Assembly: GCF_000814005.1 (NCBI RefSeq)
Contig: NZ_JWLK01000002.1
Location: 62,001 to 126,000 of the forward strand
Origin: Ruegeria sp. ANG-S4
Lineage (GTDB): Bacteria > Pseudomonadota > Alphaproteobacteria > Rhodobacterales > Rhodobacteraceae
Length of the DNA stretch: 64,000 bases
Reading direction: 5' to 3'
In this document: positions 1 to 7,283 of the stretch, one piece after another
Layout of the letters: the number at the start of each line of letters is the position of its first letter
How positions within the stretch are numbered: the stretch's first letter is position 1
The notes under the pieces: model-generated
What the model was told of the DNA's origin: nothing
Databases searched by the model: none
The model's input: only the letters and a program-made list of their open reading frames with translations
Translations under genes and position numbers: made by a program

Positions 1-1
1 G

Positions 2-1534
2 ATCAATCAAAGGGATTATGTGGCGATCGTTCCGGCTGGGTCCGATCCGGGAACGTTTGGCAACTATCAAACGGTCGGCAACAAGAATGAGGCTATGCTT
101 GTCGCCCCTGCCGATCCGGGATTGTACGAGGTGCGTTACATTCTGAACGTTGACAAGCGGACTGTTGCGTCCCGTCAGATTGAAGTCGGTGCTGCAAACG
201 TCGTTTTGCAGGTCCCCCAAACGGCCTCTACCGGCGCTGCGTTTGACGTGGGGTGGTCGGCAGCCGTGAGTGAGCAGGACTATATAAACATCGTTCCTGT
301 GGGCACTGATGAGGGGAAATTCGGCAACTACATCACCGTGCGCGACAAGACCCAAGGCACGTTGAAAGCGCCGGCGCAACCCGGAATGTACGAAGTGCGT
401 TACGTCTTGCGTGAAGGCAACCGGACATTGGCCGCCGAAACGATCGAGGTTACGGCACCAACAGTGACTGTATCAGGGCCGGACCAGGTGATAACGGGGG
501 CAAAATTTGATGTGTCCTGGACAGGTGGCGTGCATGTTCAGGATTATGTCGCGATCGTTCCTGCGGGATCGGAAGAAGGCGTTTACGGGAATTATGCCGT
601 CGTGCGAGATGGCAGCTCGACCACGCTGGTCGCTCCTGCTGATCCCGGTCTTTACGAATTGCGATACATTTTGCGCGAAGGGGCAAAGACATTGGCGTCT
701 GCACCGATAGAGGTGACGACGCCCGAAGTTACCATGACGGCACCTGACAAAGTCTTGGCAGGCAGTAAGTTTGAGGTGTCATGGACGGGCGCAGTCAGCG
801 CTCAGGATTATGTGAACATTGTTCCTGTTGGGGCCGACGAAGGCACATTTGGCAACTATATTACCGTTCGCAACGCTGGTCAGGCCGATATTCAAGCGCC
901 GTCTCAGCCCGGTCTTTACGAAATCCGCTATGTGCTTCGCGAGGGGTCTAGAACAATCGCATCCAATGTGGTCGAGGTAGTTGAGCCCGAAGTGACGATC
1001 CGGGCGCCGCTTGAAGTGCGCGCGGGCGACAAACTCCGCGTATCGTGGACCGGCACTGTCAGCACCAGCGACTATATCAATCTGGTTCCAATGGGAACCA
1101 AAGACGGTGAGTTCGGCTCTTACATTCAGGTCAGAAACAACAGCGAGGTCGACCTCAACGCGCCAGCCGAGACCGGCCTTTACGAGTTGCGCTATCAACT
1201 GCGCGAAGGCAACAGGGTGATGGCCAGGCAACCGGTCGAAGTGCTCGGTGCCGACGCGGCTCTGGACACAGGTGCGACGCTTGATGCGCCGGATACCGCC
1301 GCGCCGGGTGCGCGTATTTCGGTGGGTTGGAACACCGACAGCGACGGTGCCGACCAGCGCATTACGCTGGCCCGTGGCGAGCAGGCAATTTTTACCTGGA
1401 TTGCAGCGGAAAAGATCGAAGGCGACGCGCCAGTGGAACTGTCCTTGCCGGACGAACCGGGTATTTACGAAATCCGTCTGCTGGACCTTACCAACCAGAA
1501 GGTGCTTTCTCGAAAAGTCATCAAGGTTGAATAG
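2..1534 (+). CDS. Repeat protein of 88-residue Ig-like units (5' partial)
   Basis: The reading frame is open from the first base, so the gene begins before the window; an internal GTG at 20 is not a credible start because it lies inside a repeat. The visible 510 residues hold five tandem units. The DY(V/I)xIVP signature recurs at nucleotides 14, 278, 542, 806 and 1070, exactly 264 nt (88 residues) apart. Each unit also carries GNY, APxxPGLYExRY and FxVSW-like strands, suggesting a beta-sandwich fold; the last about 90 residues form a diverged unit. From memory, similar repeats follow von Willebrand A domains in Rhodobacterales proteins, so the missing N-terminus may be a VWA domain, but that is inference. 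No membrane segment is visible in the part present. It probably heads the row of plus-strand genes running to 5461. Confidence 0.7.
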   Translation: MNQRDYVAIVPAGSDPGTFGNYQTVGNKNEAMLVAPADPGLYEVRYILNVDKRTVASRQIEVGAANVVLQVPQTASTGAAFDVGWSAAVSEQDYINIVPVGTDEGKFGNYITVRDKTQGTLKAPAQPGMYEVRYVLREGNRTLAAETIEVTAPTVTVSGPDQVITGAKFDVSWTGGVHVQDYVAIVPAGSEEGVYGNYAVVRDGSSTTLVAPADPGLYELRYILREGAKTLASAPIEVTTPEVTMTAPDKVLAGSKFEVSWTGAVSAQDYVNIVPVGADEGTFGNYITVRNAGQADIQAPSQPGLYEIRYVLREGSRTIASNVVEVVEPEVTIRAPLEVRAGDKLRVSWTGTVSTSDYINLVPMGTKDGEFGSYIQVRNNSEVDLNAPAETGLYELRYQLREGNRVMARQPVEVLGADAALDTGATLDAPDTAAPGARISVGWNTDSDGADQRITLARGEQAIFTWIAAEKIEGDAPVELSLPDEPGIYEIRLLDLTNQKVLSRKVIKVE

Positions 1535-1663
1535 GTTATGGGCAAATCTGTCACCATGACGACGGCGGCAGTTTTCGGCTCCATTCCTACCAATCACGCA
1601 AAAATCACGCTGGCTTGATACCCAGGTCCAAGCAGAATTTGGCTTGGACAAAGGGAGTCTGCG

Positions 1664-1948
1664 ATGGGCAGCCAAAGTTACAATGCGATCAAGGCCGCGT
1701 TGTTTGATCATCTTGAACAGGCCAGCGGAAAGAGGGTGGCCGACAATCACAAGGTGGAAACACATATCGGCAAAGACGCAGTGGATCTGGATGCCTTTCT
1801 GAGGGACGTCAACAACCTGCCGCGTTACCGGTCTGATGGTTTGTTCCTGACCTCTGCCAAAGTTCCCCCGTCGGCAAGTGTCGATCAGCTTTTGAACGCG
1901 GTGGTGCAAAACTACCGCGATCGCGGCTGGTTGGTCACGCTGCCATGA
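1664..1948 (+). CDS. Small conserved-looking hypothetical protein
   Basis: A 94-residue protein with a good ribosome binding site (AAAGGGAG) about 7 nt before the ATG. It has no signal peptide or membrane segment. The sequence is soluble-looking and mixed alpha/beta (a helical N-terminal half, then a C-terminal DQLLNAVVQNYRDRGW helix). I do not recognise the family. It sits 129 nt after the repeat protein and 97 nt before the next small gene, in the same direction, so it is probably part of the same transcription unit. The function is unknown. Confidence 0.6.
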   Translation: MGSQSYNAIKAALFDHLEQASGKRVADNHKVETHIGKDAVDLDAFLRDVNNLPRYRSDGLFLTSAKVPPSASVDQLLNAVVQNYRDRGWLVTLP

Positions 1949-2045
1949 GTGCAACAGATGACCGTTGACCCCGGCATATCCCCTGAAATGCAAAGCGCTT
2001 TCGAACCCTGCCGCGCTGCGCCGAAAGTTTGATAAGGAGAAGACG

Positions 2046-2372
2046 ATGTTCAACCCTCCAAAACTCCGGTCCTTCGTCAGTTGGATCAATCTGGAATCCC
2101 CCGGGCAATCCAAGCTGATTGTCAGCGGGGAAGGTGAAATGCCCAGCGACACAGAGCGTCCGCATCTGTGCGTCAACATGGACCCGCGCACACCGCCGTC
2201 CACCTTGGAACTTGATCTGACCATCCGAAACTCGGGTGGTGCCGGAAATGCAAAGGATGAGTATCAGCGTGTCCGGTTTGAAGCTCCGGCCGAGCAGGGA
2301 CAATACGACAAGGTGCTGATCTTATGGCAAAGCTCGGTCCTGCTGGATCTGGATGTGCGTGAGACGCATTGA
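2046..2372 (+). CDS. Small hypothetical protein
   Basis: A 108-residue protein. The ATG at 2046 is chosen because AAGGAGA lies 6-11 nt upstream; an earlier in-frame start at 1965 has no such site. The sequence is rich in beta-strand-like stretches (KLIVSGEGEMP, LELDLTIRNSG, YDKVLILWQSS) and has one cysteine. There is no signal peptide or membrane helix. Placed between another small unknown and the PAP2-type gene, it most likely belongs to the same functional set. The family is not recognised. Confidence 0.6.
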   Translation: MFNPPKLRSFVSWINLESPGQSKLIVSGEGEMPSDTERPHLCVNMDPRTPPSTLELDLTIRNSGGAGNAKDEYQRVRFEAPAEQGQYDKVLILWQSSVLLDLDVRETH

Positions 2373-2633
2373 GACGTATGTATTCCAAAACCGGTCCCGG
2401 TGATATCCTGCGATTTGCCCAAAGCTGTTGTTTGCCGGGCAATTCCCGGGCAGTCTATGGAACACCAAGGACCCGGATCACCACAACACCAAGTGTCTAT
2501 TAATCAGTAACGAGTTTTACATGTCAGTCAGCGCCATACCTTTGCAAGACACCGCGTATCGGCTTGTTGAGCACCAGCAAAACTCCTTCAAACAGAACAT
2601 TCTTTCCTCGAACCTGGCTTAACGGAGGATCCC

Positions 2634-3698
2634 ATGCCATTTGCTCAGTCTCAACAGTCGCAGCAATCCCAGCAGTCGCAACAATCCCAACAGTCCCAGC
2701 AGTCACAACAATCCCAATCGGTTCCGTCCCTGAACCACGCTGGCGGAGCCAGTTCATCTCATTTGTCTCATGCACTCAACTCGGTTGGTCAAACCCTTCC
2801 GGTTGACCGCCCCGGTGACATGTCGGCCACAGCATCGGACCCGGACAAGGAAAGCCTGCGGCGGCTGCAACCGATGCACCGCCATATCCTGTTGACCGCG
2901 GCCCTGTCGCGCGGGCTGGGCATTGATGATGCAAGGCCTGCAGCGGATGGCGTGATGCCACAGGAAGATGGCAAGGACCTCGGTTCTGATGCCCTGACGC
3001 GTCCGAAGCTTGTCGCTTCGGACCTGGATGCGATCATAAGCCGCCGCTGGCTACGGGCTGAACGCATTGGCGAAATCATCGAACAACAGACGGACATTCT
3101 GAGCTTTCTGGCGCTGGCCTACCCGATGACCCGGGACACCCACCCGTTTACGATGGCACTGCTGGACGCGGTGTTGGCGTCTGCGGGCAAAGTCGTCGTT
3201 CAGGCCAAGTACAAGCTGAATGTTCCGCGCCCGGCGGATTGGTCGGCGGGAATTTCCCCGATCATCCGGACCCCGGCTCATGGGGCCACTCCAAGCGGTC
3301 ACGCGACCGAGTCCTGGGCAATGGCCTTTGCGATGGAGTCGATGATTTTCAGCTGCGCGTCACAGGAACTGCGAATGATCGCGGCCCGGATCGAAGAAAA
3401 TCGGATCGTGGCCGGTGTGCATTATGAACATGATGGTTACATGGGCAGGCGGCTGGCGACGTACCTTGCGAAAATTTTCGCGGATCGGCTGGGTGTTCCC
3501 AATCCCGTACTGGACGAAACACGGATACCGGTCTGGTCCGAGGCGGGTCAGGCGGGGCTTTTGGCTCAACCAGAAAGGCAAGTTGGTGAGGCCCACGCAC
3601 AACCCAATGCGCCCGCATTCACCAATCCCGGTGGTGTTCTGGGTGCCGCAATGGAGCTTTCGCGGACCGAGCTTGGCTTTCCCACGGGTCAGGAGTGA
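2634..3698 (+). CDS. PAP2 / vanadium-haloperoxidase-fold protein with Ser-Gln-Gln repeat N-terminus
   Basis: A 354-residue protein with GGAGG 6-10 nt before its ATG. All three motifs of the PAP2 acid phosphatase/vanadium haloperoxidase superfamily are visible: K192-x6-R199-P200, P220-S-G-H223, and R257-x5-H263-x3-D267. These residues bind phosphate or vanadate in the family. The third motif has Asn256 where phosphatases usually have Ser. No membrane helices are evident, which fits a soluble haloperoxidase-like or soluble acid-phosphatase-like enzyme better than a lipid phosphatase. Residues 5-27 are a tandem Ser-Gln-Gln tract, followed by a low-complexity Ser/His stretch, probably a flexible leader. 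Whether it phosphorolyses or halogenates cannot be decided from sequence. The stop overlaps the next start (GTGA), so it is translationally coupled to the S8 gene. Confidence 0.78.
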   Translation: MPFAQSQQSQQSQQSQQSQQSQQSQQSQSVPSLNHAGGASSSHLSHALNSVGQTLPVDRPGDMSATASDPDKESLRRLQPMHRHILLTAALSRGLGIDDARPAADGVMPQEDGKDLGSDALTRPKLVASDLDAIISRRWLRAERIGEIIEQQTDILSFLALAYPMTRDTHPFTMALLDAVLASAGKVVVQAKYKLNVPRPADWSAGISPIIRTPAHGATPSGHATESWAMAFAMESMIFSCASQELRMIAARIEENRIVAGVHYEHDGYMGRRLATYLAKIFADRLGVPNPVLDETRIPVWSEAGQAGLLAQPERQVGEAHAQPNAPAFTNPGGVLGAAMELSRTELGFPTGQE

Positions 3699-5461
3699 AG
3701 CCCGTGTTGAAATTCGAACAACTCAAAGCCCCGGACCCGGCACCGCTTAACCTGTTGCCTGCCGGATTGCCCTGCATGATCGGGGGGCTGGCCAAACCGG
3801 ATACTGTTTCAACTGTGTTCTATCGCACCCATGCCGGTGCGCTTTACATTGAAGATTTTGATCCCCATCCGTCGGGCGCGGATCCATTTTCCGATCTTTG
3901 GCCCGCGATTGATGCTGCGCACAGCGATGTGGATCGCACAGCGCCAATATCTTTGGGTCCGCGTGGTGCGCGAAGCCAAAGCGGTGGTTGCGCGCTGGAG
4001 CTGGTTACGATGGCAAAAACCGATCCGCCGGATTCGGACGATGTCGAAATCGGAATTATTGATGCAGGTATCGCATTTTGGAATCCCGCGTTCAGGGTCA
4101 AGGGGGCAGGGACATCTTGCCGGTTTTCCTCGTACGGAGCCCTAAAGCTGAGCGACAAGCAATTTGTCGGGGAAGCTCTGACATCTACAGAGATTGAAGA
4201 GTTCTGTGCGCGGTCGGACTCTGCCAATCGGCTGGCGCTGGTTGCAAAGTACCCGGAAAGCGTCTTTGGCGACACCGCACGCTGGCCGCTGGTGCGCCCG
4301 CAAGGCCTGGCCCATGGAACCGCTATGGCAGAAATGGTCTTGTCCACTGCGCCGGAAACAGCGCGCCTTCATGGGTTAGAGCTTCCGGTGTCGGTTTTGC
4401 GTGATCTATCGGGTGGCCAGATGACCGCGCTTATGGAAATCGCCGTGCGGGCATTGGTTGAGCAGGTCTTGAAGACCAGAAACCAAACGGGCAGGTCGGA
4501 CAATAAGCAGTTCAAATTGGTTGTTCTGATGGCCTTCGGCTTTACAGGTGGTCCGCTGGACGGCACTGCCAAAGGGCTGAACGGGCTTGAAGGTGCCCTA
4601 ACGTATTACAAAGAAAAGGGAATTGACCTTGAATTGGTTCTTCCGATTGGGAACCAGTTACAAGATCAGCTTCACGCCCGACTGGCCAAAGGTGAAAGCG
4701 TCGGCTGGCGCGTGTTGCCGGATGATCATTCGGCCAACACCGTTGAAGTTATTCGCGGCAAGGACCAACCGGCGTTGAAGATCGCGCCGCCGGGCGGTGA
4801 ATTTGTCAAAATTCCTGACACACCCGGCCTGTTTAGGATCATCGTTGACGACATGGCCATTGGTGGCGTCTGGACCGAAACCTTGAACGGCGATCGTGTC
4901 AGAACACGCATTGCGCTGGTGCCAACTGCTGCGACCCGTCCCCGGGTACCGATTGCGCCTTTTGGGAAATGGCGGCTTGCCTGCGACGGCGACGCAGCAG
5001 ATCTGTGGATTTTGCGTGATGAAACAGGGTTCGAAGCCGATCCATTCCAACCTCAACGTCCGTCTTGGTTTGAAGATCACCGTTACAACGTAAAAGACAA
5101 GTTCGGAATGCCAGCGCTGGAGGATGCACCGCATCGCCCTGGCGATCCGCTTTCAGTGGTTCGGCGCGATGGTAGTGCCTCTGTGCTTGCGTCTTCCACG
5201 AATGGCCAGATTCGTGTCGTCACAGCGGTGCTGGGCGATGGACAGCCTGCGTTTTACGCCAGCATGCTCCCAAATGGTCAGACAGCCGATGATAGCATGT
5301 CGCTGGAGGATGCCGCGCCTTCGATGGCGACCTATGATCTGCAACCGATTGGCCCGTTCCTTGGACGTGCAGTGCTTGGCAATGGTGGCAAGGATCGGTT
5401 CCGGGCGGCGGGAACATCGCTGGCATCAGCGCGGATGGCGGGAAAAATCGCGAGTATGTAG
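3695..5461 (+). CDS. Subtilisin-like (S8) serine protease family protein
   Basis: A 588-residue protein starting at a GTG that overlaps the upstream stop by 4 nt; a second GTG lies three codons on. The S8 catalytic triad can be placed: Asp123 in GIIDAGI, His207 in AHGTAMAE, and Ser575 in GTSLASA near the C-terminus. The oxyanion Asn is plausibly in LVLPIGNQ (around residue 320). About 100 residues precede the catalytic Asp, and a large beta-rich insert (around residues 330-560) separates the Asn region from the catalytic Ser, an unusual spacing. There is no clear signal peptide, so a cytoplasmic role or a non-classical route is possible. Coupling to the PAP2-type gene implies joint action. 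It ends 6 nt from the stop of the convergent regulator. Confidence 0.75.
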   Translation: MKPVLKFEQLKAPDPAPLNLLPAGLPCMIGGLAKPDTVSTVFYRTHAGALYIEDFDPHPSGADPFSDLWPAIDAAHSDVDRTAPISLGPRGARSQSGGCALELVTMAKTDPPDSDDVEIGIIDAGIAFWNPAFRVKGAGTSCRFSSYGALKLSDKQFVGEALTSTEIEEFCARSDSANRLALVAKYPESVFGDTARWPLVRPQGLAHGTAMAEMVLSTAPETARLHGLELPVSVLRDLSGGQMTALMEIAVRALVEQVLKTRNQTGRSDNKQFKLVVLMAFGFTGGPLDGTAKGLNGLEGALTYYKEKGIDLELVLPIGNQLQDQLHARLAKGESVGWRVLPDDHSANTVEVIRGKDQPALKIAPPGGEFVKIPDTPGLFRIIVDDMAIGGVWTETLNGDRVRTRIALVPTAATRPRVPIAPFGKWRLACDGDAADLWILRDETGFEADPFQPQRPSWFEDHRYNVKDKFGMPALEDAPHRPGDPLSVVRRDGSASVLASSTNGQIRVVTAVLGDGQPAFYASMLPNGQTADDSMSLEDAAPSMATYDLQPIGPFLGRAVLGNGGKDRFRAAGTSLASARMAGKIASM

Positions 5462-5467
5462 CTTTTG

Positions 5468-7084
5468 CTACCCCTCTTCCAACGCGTCGATCAGACCGAG
5501 GTTTCGAAGGGTCAGAACCGGGTAGTCTGGTTTGCTGAGGTCGGAAACGACAAAACCGGGTTCAAGTGCAGCGAGCTTAACGGCCGCGTTTTCCGCGACG
5601 GCCATGTCCTTCAGCAACAGGCTTGTCGCAATCAGATACCGGAGTGATGCGCGATGCTGCGGGTTGTTGCTGTGCGCCTGTCGGACGGCTTCTTGCGCTG
5701 CTGCAAAATCGCCCCGCGCAAGTGCCGCCAGACACAATTCAAAGTCCCAGGCAAAGACATGTGACAATCCTTCGGCGGCCTGGCGCGCCCTGCTGGTCAG
5801 TTCCTGCGCATCTTCCATGCGACCTTGCAAGAGGGAAATTCGTGCAGCAGCCTGCAGGGCATATGGGTTGCCGTCGTCGTTGTTCATCGCATCCCGCGCC
5901 AGGGATTCAGCCCGGTCAAAGTCACCGGTAACATCCATCGCGACCCGAGAGGCAAGCGCGGAAATCAGCGCGTTGCCGGGCCTGCGTGTCAGCGCTTCTT
6001 GCACCAGCATTTGTGCCTCGTTGGCGGCCTCTTGATCGCCAAATTCCAAAACACGTGCCAGTTTTGCAAATCCCAGCCAGGCCAAGGCAACGGGTGCGCC
6101 TTCCCCGTCGACCAAGCCAAGAAGATCTCGTTCGGCGGCACGGACGCGCTCAAAGCTTGGGTCGTACAGTCTTGCAGAGGCGCGCGCCAGGATCATCAAG
6201 GGCGAATGGCTCACCTTGCGAAAAGACTGATACCGAAGAAGGATCTGCGCTATGGCACGGGTGGCAAACGCGTCCAGTTCGACCCCGGCAGAAAATTCGC
6301 CCGCCTCGATCGGCAGGCGAACGCGGCCGGACCACAAAAACCGCCGTTCCTTGTCGGCCAGCGCACGCAAATGAACAGACCAATGACCGGCTTCAACGAC
6401 GGAAACCAACTCAATGTGGACGATTGTGGCCGCGTTATCAATTCGATCAGGTTCGGGCTCGACCTGAGTATAAATCTCTTCGGCACCTTCAGCCTCAAAC
6501 CGCATGGACAACGTGTCCAGCAGAACCGTTTCAAAAAACCGCGCCATGCCATCGGTCTGATCCGCAGTTGCCCGAATGATGACAACGGTTCCCCCAGACG
6601 ACCCTGCCGGGTGTTCGGTCTTGTGTGCGTTTTGCAACGTGCGCGCTTGGGCCGCATCCTGAGCGCGGAAGTCCCGCAACCAGTCCTCAAAAGCCGGGTC
6701 CGGCGCGTTCACCAGTTCCAGCATGTTTTCCTTGCCGAGCATTGAAGGTCTGTCGTCAACTTTTACGGAGTCGCAAAGCCAGGCTTCGTGTTTGTTTGAC
6801 TCGATGACTGCGCCACATCCGGTAAGCCCGGACCGAATATTCGACAAAGCCCGCCTCAGGCTTCCGGATGCTTTCTGAGGCTCGCTTTCGGACCACAACA
6901 TGGATTGGAGCCATTGACGGGATCGACGCTTGTTGGGGCTAACCGCGAGCAGAGCGATCACAGCGCGCTCTTTCCGATTGGACGGTGTCAGGTCCCGGTT
7001 TTGAGGGCAAAGAACCGTAAATCGTCCCCGTGTGACGACTGTCACAGGTGACACCTTTTTGTCTTTGCCGTCGTTCATTCCCAT
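5468..7084 (-). CDS. SARP-type winged-helix transcriptional regulator with TPR-like C-terminus
   Basis: A 538-residue protein. Residues about 18-90 resemble the OmpR/SARP winged-helix domain (RGRFTVLCP, RKERAVIALLA, QWLQSMLWSES, SLRRALSNIRS). Residues about 150-290 look like the TolB-like effector region seen in such regulators. From about 300 to the end the protein is helical and TPR-like (repeated A-L-A-rich helices). ATG codons at 7084 and 7078 are both possible; a GGGGG tract lies directly upstream of both. There is no transmembrane helix, so it is a cytoplasmic DNA-binding regulator. It converges with the S8 gene and is separated from nasA by about 200 nt. By position it is the obvious candidate regulator of the left-edge cluster, but no operator could be identified. 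Confidence 0.72.
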   Translation of the reverse strand: MGMNDGKDKKVSPVTVVTRGRFTVLCPQNRDLTPSNRKERAVIALLAVSPNKRRSRQWLQSMLWSESEPQKASGSLRRALSNIRSGLTGCGAVIESNKHEAWLCDSVKVDDRPSMLGKENMLELVNAPDPAFEDWLRDFRAQDAAQARTLQNAHKTEHPAGSSGGTVVIIRATADQTDGMARFFETVLLDTLSMRFEAEGAEEIYTQVEPEPDRIDNAATIVHIELVSVVEAGHWSVHLRALADKERRFLWSGRVRLPIEAGEFSAGVELDAFATRAIAQILLRYQSFRKVSHSPLMILARASARLYDPSFERVRAAERDLLGLVDGEGAPVALAWLGFAKLARVLEFGDQEAANEAQMLVQEALTRRPGNALISALASRVAMDVTGDFDRAESLARDAMNNDDGNPYALQAAARISLLQGRMEDAQELTSRARQAAEGLSHVFAWDFELCLAALARGDFAAAQEAVRQAHSNNPQHRASLRYLIATSLLLKDMAVAENAAVKLAALEPGFVVSDLSKPDYPVLTLRNLGLIDALEEG

Positions 7085-7283
7085 CCCCCGCGCCGCAAGC
7101 TACCACAATTGCAGAACAAATGCGTCCGGAAAATCGGTTTGAGGGTTTGGAATTCTGCCTGGATCGACCTGTGGGGTCACAATTCCGTGATGCAGAGGAC
7201 ACGATGTTACTTCAAGCAGTAAGTGTGCGCTTTGATTCACCTACAGCGAGAAGTCGTTACCGGAATGCCAAGCGCCAGCTTGC

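Noticed and set aside
779..2224. Long minus-strand open frame (481 codons) opposite the repeat protein
   Set aside because: It spans three plus-strand genes and two gaps, has no ribosome binding site, and its translation is rich in Arg/His/Cys with no recognisable motif; it is a shadow of GC-rich coding.
2521..2622. Possible 33-codon peptide gene upstream of the PAP2-type gene
   Set aside because: Only a weak ribosome binding site and no family likeness; more likely an untranslated leader.
7009..7060. Palindrome-like GTCAC-AG-GTGAC near the start of the SARP gene as an operator
   Set aside because: It lies inside the coding region and is short enough to arise by chance; no second copy was seen upstream.
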